Below, piece after piece: positions 36,065-44,512 of a stretch of DNA of 64,000 nt. The position numbers were made by a program, and so were the translations under genes. The stretch is from Stigonema ocellatum SAG 48.90 = DSM 106950. Lineage in GTDB: Bacteria; Cyanobacteriota; Cyanobacteriia; Cyanobacteriales; Nostocaceae. Within the stretch, counting starts at the first letter, position 1. Each line of letters opens with the position of its first letter. The stretch is from contig JADQBA010000033.1 of the NCBI GenBank assembly GCA_016903675.1, forward strand, positions 5,860-69,859, given 5' to 3'. The notes beneath the pieces were generated by a model, which was not told where the DNA came from, did not search any database, and was given only the letters and a program-made list of their open reading frames with translations.

Positions 36065-36610
36065 CTATATCTCTTGTAGATACTCTGGTGGTACACACTC
36101 CACTAGCCAGACACCATTGTCAGAACAGTAAAACTCATAACCTGCCTTGTGCATTGTCGCAGCATCTATAACAAAAACTACTGGTTTTCCATGCCTTGCA
36201 CCAACAGTCTTTGCTGTAGCTATATCCTTGGATAAATGAACATGATGACGCGACATTTTGTTCAGCCCTGTCTGTAAAATTGACTCAACAGCTTTATGTC
36301 CTGTACCGTGATAAAGTATATCTGGAGGAACAGCAGGTGTAAGTTGTAAATCTACTTCTACACTGTGCCCTTGGTTAGCACGAATGAGAGTGCCTGTAGA
36401 GTCAAAGGAAAAGCGTTTTTTGTCATTTTGTGCGACGACTTCATTCAGTTCCTCACGACTGATAGGAAACTGATTTTTTTCACACGCTGCTAAAAGTTCA
36501 TCAACACAAACCCATCCACCCGGAGCAAGTTGAATGCCAATGCGATGAGGTTGGTGGCGTAGATATTTGCTGAGATATTTACTGATTTTTAGTAGGCGAG
36601 AATTTTCCAT
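36065..36610 (-). CDS. kptA: RNA 2'-phosphotransferase (Tpt1/KptA family)
   Basis: 181 aa, full length. The N-terminal winged-helix lobe has SKYLSKYLRHQPHRIGI with the catalytic Arg-His. The C-terminal ADP-ribosyltransferase-like lobe has YHGTGHKAVESILQTGL, then MSRHHVHLS, and RHGKPVVFVIDA. Tpt1/KptA removes an internal 2'-phosphate from RNA using NAD+, the step that follows 2'-phosphate-forming RNA ligation. It is upstream of and co-oriented with the RNA ligase gene. ATG 36610 is the only sensible start. Confidence 0.93.
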   Translation of the reverse strand: MENSRLLKISKYLSKYLRHQPHRIGIQLAPGGWVCVDELLAACEKNQFPISREELNEVVAQNDKKRFSFDSTGTLIRANQGHSVEVDLQLTPAVPPDILYHGTGHKAVESILQTGLNKMSRHHVHLSKDIATAKTVGARHGKPVVFVIDAATMHKAGYEFYCSDNGVWLVECVPPEYLQEI

Positions 36611-36713
36611 GAAGTCATTTCCTGGGCTTTATACAACTATAAAGGTCTGGTTTTAGTTCGGTTAGTGGTCTGTAATATTTATCATAATTCGTAATTTTAA
36701 AGGGGTTTAAAAG

Positions 36714-36857
36714 CAATACCCGTGAATGAATGGAATTAGAGGGCAATTAGACAGGGCTATTTCATTGTCATTACTGCCCTCAAGATAGCCCTTAACGGGC
36801 ACCCCTCTCCCAATTTGGGAGAGGGGTAGGGGTGAGGGTTTTCATTCACGGGTATTG
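36714..36857. repeat. Foldback MITE-like element, copy 2
   Basis: 144 bp with the same CAATACCCGTGAATGA / TCATTCACGGGTATTG termini as the copy at 25832 and the same CTCTCCCAATTTGGGAGAG heart. The middle differs by a short insertion (GATAGCCCTTAACGGGC). Confidence 0.75.
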
Positions 36858-36915
36858 GGTTTAAAAGTTATCCCATGCTTTTCCATAATGTCGCACTGGA
36901 TATTTAACCCAACAA

Positions 36916-37134
36916 CTACATAACCAGTCTCTTCCGTAATTTTCGCTCATACCAATGAACGCTACTTGCAGCCCAATTATAAGGAGATTCTGCCCAACCA
37001 TGTTTTACAGGGTTGTAATGAATATAGTTTAGAGTGGTGTAGTAATGTCGTTCTGAGCGAATGGCGCGATCGCTAAAACAATACCAAACTTTACCAGTGA
37101 CTCTGTCTTCAAGATTCCATTGGCGGGCTATGTT
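36916..37134 (-). pseudogene. REP-associated tyrosine transposase (RAYT/Y1) remnant
   Basis: The minus strand reads GNIARQWNLEDRVTGKVWYC, then FSDRAIRSERHYYTTLNYIH, then YNPVKHGWAESPYNWAASSV and stop. The LNYIHYNPVKHG motif is characteristic of RAYT/IS200-like Y1 transposases. The N-terminal catalytic part is missing. A similar 3' tail fragment lies at about 34905-34985. These are remnants of the enzymes thought to mobilise palindromic repeats. Confidence 0.75.
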
Positions 37135-37451
37135 ACCTTATATCTTGGATCTCTAAGTAGAAACTACAAATAACCAAATAAGAAGTCATAAAATTGACAG
37201 TTGTTTCACAACTCCCAAAAGTCCTCTGAAAGAGGACTTATGCTATTAGCCTGGGACTTCAAGTCCCAGGCGGATGTGGGTGTACTTTGTGTTCGGTGAA
37301 TACGCTCTCAGTGTAAATACGAAGGGACGTGGATGGGGTTGGGTTTTAGGGATTTGTAGGTGAGGGTGATGGGTTTTTAGTGTTCGGTGAATGCGCTGAA
37401 GCGCAACTACAAACATAACATTTATGATTGGGTGATGGATGAAGTGTTAGT
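37135..37451. other. Gene-free stretch before the giant helicase
   Basis: No gene. It holds a CCTGGGACTTCAAGTCCCAGG palindrome near 37250, two copies of a GTGTTCGGTGAAT(A/G)CGCT segment (about 37290 and 37381), and half of the GCGCTGAAGCGCAACTAC palindrome at about 37393-37412. The promoter of the helicase gene presumably lies here, but no clear -10/-35 is visible. Confidence 0.4.
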
Positions 37452-40400
37452 ATGAAGATATCTATTAAGTTGCAGGATTTGCTTCAAGAGAGTGAAAGTG
37501 CTATGATGGCGGCTGGTACTTTTCTCAGTCAAAGGTTGGCGGTGTTAGATTGTACAGGTGTGGTCAGTTTGACTCCTGAAAAGTTAGCTCTTGTATTCTC
37601 TGGTGTACCTGGAAATTGGGGTTTTCATGAACTCGAGGAGATTATAGATTTTTCTACGATTAATCCAATTTTCCACCACCAGCTTCAAGAGTGGATTAAC
37701 CAACGTTTGGGCTATACGAATGAGCCATCATTAATTACGGATTACGAATTAGGAATTACGAATTATCTCGATATTTTTAGTTTCCGTAATGCGGTTATTG
37801 GTGATTATCGTCGCTATATTGAAAGTTTTTTGAAAATCCGTGACGCAAAGGTAAAGGCTTTTGTTGACGAAGAGTTAGACAAGGGACAGCTTTGGACTGA
37901 CCCTTTGGTACAATTGAATCCTACTTATAAAGAGGGTGCTAGTGTCAGGGAGTTAGTTAGACAGGGGGTTCTTTATAAGGACTGCGATCGCTATTTTTCA
38001 AAACATGGTCAACCTTTTACTTTTCACTACCACCAAAAACAAGCATTTGAAATTGCACAACGCCAAGAACCCTATGTTGTCACTACTGGGACTGGTTCCG
38101 GTAAAAGCATGACTTACGTTGTGCCTATTTTCGATGATTTACTTCGTCATCCAGAAATTCAAGGAGTTAGGGCAATTTTGGTATACCCCATGAATGCCTT
38201 AATTAACTCTCAAGAGGAAGAACTCAAGAAATTTCTCAGTAATGTTCCTGATACTCACATTCGCGTTGCCAAGTACACTGGACAAGAAAGTTTAACCAGA
38301 AAAACTGAAATTCAAAATAACCCGCCTCACATTCTACTCACTAACTATGTAATGCTGGAATTGATGCTTTCCCGCACTCACGAAAATAAACTCGTAGAAT
38401 CTCCCGATTTAAAATTCTTGGTTCTCGATGAATTACATACCTACCGGGGAAGACAAGGCGCAGATGTGGCTATCTTAATTCGCAAACTCCGCCAACGCAA
38501 CACAGCAAATTCCCCCCACTCCCCACTCCCTATTCCCCACTCCCCTTTATTATGCATTGGTACCAGCGCCACCATGTCCACGGAAGGTTCCCGTCAACAA
38601 CGGCGTCAAGTGGTGGCGGATGTGGCTAGTAAGTTATTTGGGGTGGAGATTAAGCCGAGTCATGTCATTGATGAAACCCTAGAACGTTCCATCCAACGTC
38701 CTGAACCGACTATCGAGGAACTACGCCAAAGTATCGAAGCAGGTTTACCAACCGAGTCAGAACAAACGTTAGAGAACTTTAAACAGCATCCTCTAAGCTA
38801 CTGGATAGAGATGAACTTTGGGTTAAAGGAAGAAGTCGTCATTGATACGGGAACAGATGTCACCGATAATTCGTCTACCACATCCACTGGAAAAATTATT
38901 ACTTTCCCTAGAAAACCCCCCAGTAAAGACACTAGACTTGCAGCAGCATCTACCGGAAAATACAACACCTCTCCTCAAAAATCTGTTATTTACGTCCGCC
39001 GTCAACCCATCACTCTTCAGGAAGGCGCTGAGAAACTAGTTCGTAGTAGCGTTCGTAGTAGCGCTTTAGCGCCGGTTCAAGATACGAGTACTAACGCAGA
39101 TGAAGATGCGCTGAAGCGCAACTACGAACAACCCCCCACTCCCCACTCCCCACTCCCCACTCCCCCTACAGAGGAAGATGCGCTGAAGCGCAACTACGAA
39201 CAACTCCCCACTCCCCACTCCCCACTCCCCACTCCCCCCACAGAGGAAGATGCGCTGAAGCGCAACTACGAACAACTCCCCACTCCCCACTCCCCACTCC
39301 CCACTCCCCCTACAGAGGAAGATGCGCTGAAGCGCAACTACGAACAATGTTTAAATATCATCAAACAAATGTTCCTCTGGGGAAGCAAAACTAAAGGACT
39401 TGCATTTCGCCTGCATCAATTCATTTCCCAAGGGGGTAGCGTTTACGCTACCATTGAAAATCGAGACAAACGCCTTCTCACTCTCGAAGGTCAGTATACC
39501 ACCACCGAAAACCGTCTGCTATATCCCCTCGTCTTTTGCCGGGAATGCGGACACGATTACTACGTTGTCCGCTACGATTGTCAAACAGATGTTATACTCC
39601 CCCAATTACCCACAGTCTTAGATAGTCCCGAAAATGAAGATATTCAACAAGGCTACCTGACCCTTGATGAATCCGGACTTTGGGATGAAAGCGATGAGGA
39701 TCGATTACCTGATAGTTGGTTTTCTGAAACCAAAAAACAAGGGCGGGTTGCTAAAAAAGATTATAGGCGGTTTATTCCCCAAAAAATCAGAGTCCTAGCC
39801 AATGGCAAAGTCACGACTTCTGCATTGCAAGGGACAGCCGGTTGGTTTATTCCCAAACCGTTTCTTACCTGTCTCAACTGCGGTGTAGTGCATGATAGGA
39901 AACGCAATGAATTTACCAAACTCTCTCGCCTCAGCAGTGAAGGACGCAGTACAGCTACTACTTTGCTTTGTCTTTCTACTGTCAGTCGTCTGAAGCAGAT
40001 TTTTACAGGAGATCAAACCAAAGCAGCAAAAATTCTCAGCTTTACCGATAACCGTCAGGATGCGTCTTTACAAGCAGGTCATTTTAACGACTTTGTGCAA
40101 ACCAGTTTCTTACGGGCTGCACTTTTAGGCGCACTTCAGACGAAAGGAGAACTCACCCACAGTGAGTTAGCAAGCGTTGTTGTCCAGCAGATGGGATTAT
40201 CTCAAAGTGACTACGCTGAACAACCTGCTGAGTATGGTAGGGGTAAACAGCGCAACGAAGAAGCTTTTCGCAAACTCATCGAATACCGTCTTTATGAAGA
40301 CTTACGTCGGGGATGGCGTATTGTCCAACCCAACCTCGAACAGTGTGGACTGTTGGTGATTGAATATGATGGTTTGCAACAAGCGTGTGCTGACAATACC

Positions 40401-43244
40401 CTTTGGCAAAGATACCGCCATCAGGTCTTATTGCAAGCAACTCCTGAAGAACGTTTTATTGCAGCCCAAACTTTACTTAACCTGCTGCGGCGTTCATTGG
40501 CTATCAATGCGCCACTGTTACAGCCAGAAAAGCCGCAACAACTCAAGAGTGATGTGATTCCAGTTATTAAAGACCCGTGGAAATTTGATGAAAACGAACA
40601 GTTGCATCAAGCAACCTGGGCAAGTACAAGTCGTGGTAATAATGATAAAGCAAAGGTCAAGCTGACGGCTAGAAGTCAAATTGGTCGATATTTGCGATCG
40701 CCTCATGCTTGGTCACTTCGCAGTCAACCCTTATCAGAAGAAGAGTACATCAGTTTAATTCATGCTTTCATTGACACCCTCTGTGATGCTGGTTATCTGG
40801 TGCAACAGAAATCTGAGGTACAGCTACGCATTGATTCTCTGTTGTGGAAACCAACAAACCTCAGTGAAATTCCTCCAGATCCTCTCATATCCCGACGCTT
40901 ACAAGGCAATGAGAAAGCTAAAATTTTCGTTAACAGCTTTTTCCAAAAATTTTATCAAACCAACGCCCGCCAAATTCAATCAATGGAAGGGCGAGAACAT
41001 ACAGGACAAGTACAAAACCAAGACCGCCAAGAACGAGAAGACAAATTCCGCCAAGGAAAATTAGCAGCATTATTTTGTTCCCCCACGATGGAATTGGGGA
41101 TAGACATTTCCGACCTCAGCGTTGTTCATCTGCGAAACGTCCCTCCTAGTCCCGCCAACTATGCCCAACGTAGCGGTCGTGCAGGTAGAAGCGGACAGGA
41201 AGCCTTGGTCATTGCTTATGCATCCATTGGCAGCGGTCATGACCAATACTTCTTCAAACGCCAGAATCAAATGGTTGCCGGTGTGGTTGCTCCTCCCAAA
41301 TTGGAACTTGCAAACCAGGATTTAATTATATCACATGTCTATTCAATTTGGCTAGCACACACTGGGTTTTATCTGGACGACTCTATGAATAAAATTCTCG
41401 ATTTGGAACGCGAAGGTTATCCTCTCAGAGAAAGTGTCAGACTGCAACTTACCCTCAGTCCAGCCAGACAAACTGAATGTCTACAAGCTACCCAGTCCAT
41501 CCTCTCTGATATTTTCTGCCAAAACGACCTGCAAAAAGCTTCGTGGTATTCTGTAAATTGGTTACAATATACCATCGAAAATGCACTGAATAGTTTTGAC
41601 CGTGGGTGTAAGCGCTGGCGTGATTTGTACGCGGAAGCAGTTCAGCAGTTGGAAGCAGCCCGCCGCACTATTGACCGTTCTGCGAGAGGCGATATCACCC
41701 AGGAGGAACGTAAAAATGCTGAAACCCAAGCACGAGAAGCACAACGGCAAATTGATTTGTTGGTGGGACACAACCAAGGGAAAGGTAATACAGAGTTTGA
41801 ATTTTATCCCTATCGCTACTTTGCTGCTGAAGGATTTTTACCAGGGTTTAACTTTCCCCGCTTACCAGTTAGGGCATTTATTCCCGCTGGTGTTGGCGGT
41901 GGATTCATCTCCAGACCACGCACTGTTGCTTTGCGCGAATTTGCACCCAGTAATATTGTATACTATGAGGGTAGTAAATTTATGGTGACAAAAACCAAAG
42001 TTCCTGTGGGTGGGATTGAAAGTGAGTATAAACGAGTGAGTGTCTGCTTTAGCTGTGGTTATTTCCACGAGGGGGGTTTCCCTGATACTTGCCAGAATTG
42101 TGGTGCTGAAATTAAGCCGGATATTTACGGGAATACTGCTAAATTGAGTCGTGTGTTGCCAATGGAAACTGCGATCGCCCGCCGCAGAGAACGCATCACC
42201 TGTGACGAAGAAGAACGGCTCAAGTACGGTTATAATATCACAACCCACTTCCGCTACACAAACCGAAAACAGGAATCAGCTACCGTTCAAGCAGCCGATG
42301 GTACACCACTATTGAAGTTAACCTATGGAGCCACAGCCACCATCTGGCGGATCAATCGTGGACTGCGGAAAAATTCAGAAGAACGAGGATTTAAGCTCAA
42401 TCCTACCACAGGTGTATGGGGTGACAATTACAACCAGCAGGGTCAACAGGTGACAGAGAATCTGCACACTGATGTGAATTTAATGGTGGATGATACTTGT
42501 AATATCCTGGTGGTTGAGCCGTTGAATGTACCTGCTGAGAATAGAGAAGCATTTATTGCCACCTTGCAATATATCCTAGAAACAGCAATTCAAGCTGTTT
42601 ACAAATTAGAAGCAGATGAACTCGACTCTGAACGATTAGGACAAGGTCAGTATTTACTGTATTGGGAAGCAGCAGAAGGTGGTGCAGGTGTGCTTTCTCA
42701 ATTGTTAGAAAAACCAGAAGCGTTTCAAAAAATTGCCAGTACAGCTTTGGATATCAGCCATTTTAAAAAACCGAAAGAAAGTTGTGTTCAAGCTTGTTAT
42801 GAATGCTTGCTCTCCTATAGGAACCAGTTTGACCATGCTTTGATAAATCGTCATCTGATTAAATCTTGGCTGCAAGAATTATTAGAAAGTACCATGATTC
42901 GTCAAGTGAAAGGACGGGATGAGCAGTATCAAACATTACTGAAACAAACAGACCCCAATTCTCTTTTTGAGCGAGTGGTGTTAGAGGAGATTTATCAACG
43001 AGGATATAAATTACCGGATGTTGCACAGGAATTGATTCCAGAGGCGAACTGTAAACCGGATTTTCTCTATAAACAAGATAATATTGCCATTTTCTGTGAC
43101 GGTTCTGCCCATGACCATCCTGAGCAGCAAAAGCAAGACCAAATAGAGCGGGATAATCTCAGGTACAATACTAGTTATACGGTAGTGACTCTACGGTATC
43201 ATGACGAGTGGCAAGCTAATCTGGAGATTTTAGCAGATATGTGA
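37452..43244 (+). CDS. Giant DEAD-box/DUF1998 helicase with C-terminal nuclease-like domain
   Basis: 1,930 aa. The N-terminal helicase lobe has Walker A TTGTGSGKSM at about residue 211, DELH at about 326 and GTSATMS at about 369. Cysteine knuckles are FCRECGHDY (about 695) and CLNCGVVHD (about 806). The second lobe has FTDNRQDASLQ (about 863) and YAQRSGRAGRSGQ (about 1237). The DUF1998/MZB region has CFSCGY, CQNCGAE and CVQACYECLLSYRNQ (about 1530-1790). The last 110 residues (CKPDFLYKQDNIAIFCDGSA) resemble a Vsr/DUF559-type nuclease fold. The closest known roles are DISARM DrmA/DrmB and Druantia DruE helicases. Three sets of intergenic repeats are inserted in frame (about residues 95-107, 353-365 and 530-632). 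Confidence 0.8.
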   Translation: MKISIKLQDLLQESESAMMAAGTFLSQRLAVLDCTGVVSLTPEKLALVFSGVPGNWGFHELEEIIDFSTINPIFHHQLQEWINQRLGYTNEPSLITDYELGITNYLDIFSFRNAVIGDYRRYIESFLKIRDAKVKAFVDEELDKGQLWTDPLVQLNPTYKEGASVRELVRQGVLYKDCDRYFSKHGQPFTFHYHQKQAFEIAQRQEPYVVTTGTGSGKSMTYVVPIFDDLLRHPEIQGVRAILVYPMNALINSQEEELKKFLSNVPDTHIRVAKYTGQESLTRKTEIQNNPPHILLTNYVMLELMLSRTHENKLVESPDLKFLVLDELHTYRGRQGADVAILIRKLRQRNTANSPHSPLPIPHSPLLCIGTSATMSTEGSRQQRRQVVADVASKLFGVEIKPSHVIDETLERSIQRPEPTIEELRQSIEAGLPTESEQTLENFKQHPLSYWIEMNFGLKEEVVIDTGTDVTDNSSTTSTGKIITFPRKPPSKDTRLAAASTGKYNTSPQKSVIYVRRQPITLQEGAEKLVRSSVRSSALAPVQDTSTNADEDALKRNYEQPPTPHSPLPTPPTEEDALKRNYEQLPTPHSPLPTPPTEEDALKRNYEQLPTPHSPLPTPPTEEDALKRNYEQCLNIIKQMFLWGSKTKGLAFRLHQFISQGGSVYATIENRDKRLLTLEGQYTTTENRLLYPLVFCRECGHDYYVVRYDCQTDVILPQLPTVLDSPENEDIQQGYLTLDESGLWDESDEDRLPDSWFSETKKQGRVAKKDYRRFIPQKIRVLANGKVTTSALQGTAGWFIPKPFLTCLNCGVVHDRKRNEFTKLSRLSSEGRSTATTLLCLSTVSRLKQIFTGDQTKAAKILSFTDNRQDASLQAGHFNDFVQTSFLRAALLGALQTKGELTHSELASVVVQQMGLSQSDYAEQPAEYGRGKQRNEEAFRKLIEYRLYEDLRRGWRIVQPNLEQCGLLVIEYDGLQQACADNTLWQRYRHQVLLQATPEERFIAAQTLLNLLRRSLAINAPLLQPEKPQQLKSDVIPVIKDPWKFDENEQLHQATWASTSRGNNDKAKVKLTARSQIGRYLRSPHAWSLRSQPLSEEEYISLIHAFIDTLCDAGYLVQQKSEVQLRIDSLLWKPTNLSEIPPDPLISRRLQGNEKAKIFVNSFFQKFYQTNARQIQSMEGREHTGQVQNQDRQEREDKFRQGKLAALFCSPTMELGIDISDLSVVHLRNVPPSPANYAQRSGRAGRSGQEALVIAYASIGSGHDQYFFKRQNQMVAGVVAPPKLELANQDLIISHVYSIWLAHTGFYLDDSMNKILDLEREGYPLRESVRLQLTLSPARQTECLQATQSILSDIFCQNDLQKASWYSVNWLQYTIENALNSFDRGCKRWRDLYAEAVQQLEAARRTIDRSARGDITQEERKNAETQAREAQRQIDLLVGHNQGKGNTEFEFYPYRYFAAEGFLPGFNFPRLPVRAFIPAGVGGGFISRPRTVALREFAPSNIVYYEGSKFMVTKTKVPVGGIESEYKRVSVCFSCGYFHEGGFPDTCQNCGAEIKPDIYGNTAKLSRVLPMETAIARRRERITCDEEERLKYGYNITTHFRYTNRKQESATVQAADGTPLLKLTYGATATIWRINRGLRKNSEERGFKLNPTTGVWGDNYNQQGQQVTENLHTDVNLMVDDTCNILVVEPLNVPAENREAFIATLQYILETAIQAVYKLEADELDSERLGQGQYLLYWEAAEGGAGVLSQLLEKPEAFQKIASTALDISHFKKPKESCVQACYECLLSYRNQFDHALINRHLIKSWLQELLESTMIRQVKGRDEQYQTLLKQTDPNSLFERVVLEEIYQRGYKLPDVAQELIPEANCKPDFLYKQDNIAIFCDGSAHDHPEQQKQDQIERDNLRYNTSYTVVTLRYHDEWQANLEILADM
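39036..39347. repeat. In-frame composite repeat array with a 72-bp minisatellite
   Basis: Begins with forward arms of the GTTCGTAGTAGCGC palindrome (39038-39077). It continues with four copies of the reverse arm GATGCGCTGAAGCGCAACTA starting at 39102, 39174, 39246 and 39318, exactly 72 bp apart. Each is followed by CCCCACT heptamers. One unit encodes 24 residues, EDALKRNYEQLPTPHSPLPT plus PPTE. The array adds about 100 residues between the two helicase lobes without breaking the frame. Confidence 0.9.
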
Positions 43245-43259
43245 ACTAATCAAAATAAT

Positions 43260-43370
43260 GGCGTTGCTGATTTAAAGTATGAATTAGCCTCACGCTTTAC
43301 TCCTAGGCGCAAAAAATCTTTGTTTAATCATGTCGAAAAATGTCAATTCATACTCCGATTCAGCAACGCC
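43260..43370. repeat. MITE-like repeat, GGCGTTGCTGATTT family, copy 1
   Basis: 111 bp with terminal inverse sequences GGCGTTGCTGATT / TCAGCAACGCC and subterminal AGTATGAATT / AATTCATACT. A second copy at 50564-50672 inside the nifH element is about 90 percent alike. It lies just beyond the stop of the giant helicase and beside a small antitoxin-like gene. Confidence 0.8.
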
Positions 43371-43384
43371 AAAATAATTCGTAA

Positions 43385-43606
43385 TTACTTGAGACATTCC
43401 CAATCCTGTGCCTCAAGGACAGAACTGACCAAATCACCCAAAATTTTACCTTTACCCGCAATCGAAGCAGGGGGAGTCCGGCGCAGTGTTTGTGGTGAGG
43501 TATCCGAAAGAATCGTTACAATTACACGAGCTTTGGATACTTTTGGTGCATCTGTTAACCATTTAAGTTGACCATTTTCAATAATTGCTTCATAGCTTTG
43601 AAGCAT
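43385..43606 (-). CDS. Small antitoxin-like protein
   Basis: 73 aa: MLQSYEAIIENGQLKWLTDA, then PKVSKARVIVTILSDTS, ending VLEAQDWECLK. It resembles small cyanobacterial antitoxins that start with a beta-rich DNA-binding half (EAIIENGQLKWL). A toxin would be expected just downstream, but a MITE-like repeat and the helicase end are there instead, so it is an orphan. A GGAG-like site precedes the ATG. Confidence 0.6.
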   Translation of the reverse strand: MLQSYEAIIENGQLKWLTDAPKVSKARVIVTILSDTSPQTLRRTPPASIAGKGKILGDLVSSVLEAQDWECLK

Positions 43607-43676
43607 TGCTTTCTCCTGGTTTAAAAGCTAATTAGGAATGATACAAATCATTTCTCCATCTCCAAAATTAGCATAA

Positions 43677-43793
43677 AAAATACTCGTTCGAGCAATTGCA
43701 AGGATTTATCTGTGGGATGTCGTCATTCAAGATTGACTCCAAAATCTCAGGTGTTAACCTTCGCTCTTGTGCTTCGGCGCTCATTTCATTCAT
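43677..43793 (-). pseudogene. Short coding remnant, unrecognised
   Basis: ATG 43793 opens 38 codons: MNEMSAEAQERRLTPEILES, then ILNDDIPQINPCNCS. The composition looks coding (helical, acidic) but the end looks random. Probably a decayed gene; no family recognised. Confidence 0.25.
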
Positions 43794-43894
43794 CGTTTGC
43801 CTAGAGTAAAATACGAATTATAAACTACAAAATAACATAACGGGCGGTTCGCTGCCAGTGGTTCAAAAAGCAGAATAAGGGAGAGCCTAAACAG

Positions 43895-44470
43895 ATGGAA
43901 AAGGGAAGGTTAGAAGCATTCAGCGATGGTGTCATCGCCATCATCATCACTATCATGGTGCTGGAAATGAAGGTGCCGCATGGTGCTGATTTAGCCGCGC
44001 TGCGTCCGCTGATTCCGGTATTTCTCAGCTATGTGTTGAGTTATGTTTATGTCGGCATATACTGGAATAACCATCATCACATGTTGCAGGCGGTTCGACA
44101 CGTTAATGGTTGTATCCTTTGGGCAAATCTACATCTGCTATTCTGGTTGTCGCTAATTCCCTTCGTCACCCACTGGATGGGAAACAACCACTTGGCTGCC
44201 ACACCAGTTGCCCTTTATGGTATAATATTACTCTGTTCTGCGTTCGCTTACTGGATCCTCTCTCGTGCCTTGATTGCTCACCACGGTAGAGATTCTACTC
44301 TGGCAACTGCGATCGGTCGAGATTCCAAAGGTAAAGTATCGCTCTTGTTCTACGCTTTGGCAATTCCACTTTCGTTTGTAAGCTCATGGATTGCCTTTTT
44401 CCTATATACTCTGGTTGCGATTATGTGGCTTATCCCCGACCCTCGCATCGAGAAGAATCTGATTCCTTAA
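43895..44470 (+). CDS. TMEM175-family membrane protein (DUF1211)
   Basis: 191 aa with about five to six hydrophobic segments. The start MEKGRLEAFSDGVIAIIITI carries the RxxxFSDG signature of TMEM175-type potassium channels in transmembrane helix 1. NNHHHMLQAV and the later segments fit the family. Bacterial members form ion channels. The gene is isolated and preceded by AAGGGAG. Confidence 0.88.
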   Translation: MEKGRLEAFSDGVIAIIITIMVLEMKVPHGADLAALRPLIPVFLSYVLSYVYVGIYWNNHHHMLQAVRHVNGCILWANLHLLFWLSLIPFVTHWMGNNHLAATPVALYGIILLCSAFAYWILSRALIAHHGRDSTLATAIGRDSKGKVSLLFYALAIPLSFVSSWIAFFLYTLVAIMWLIPDPRIEKNLIP

Positions 44471-44512
44471 TTACGAATTGGTATTAGTTGCTGTGCCGAT
44501 TCATTATCTGTC

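Noticed and set aside
39066..39347. Minus-strand repeat protein (FVVALQRIFLC units)
   Set aside because: It is the antisense of the in-frame 72-bp minisatellite of the helicase gene and has no independent coding signs.
39102..39347. CRISPR array
   Set aside because: Regular 72-bp spacing comes from a tandem repeat with no unique spacers; no cas genes in the window.
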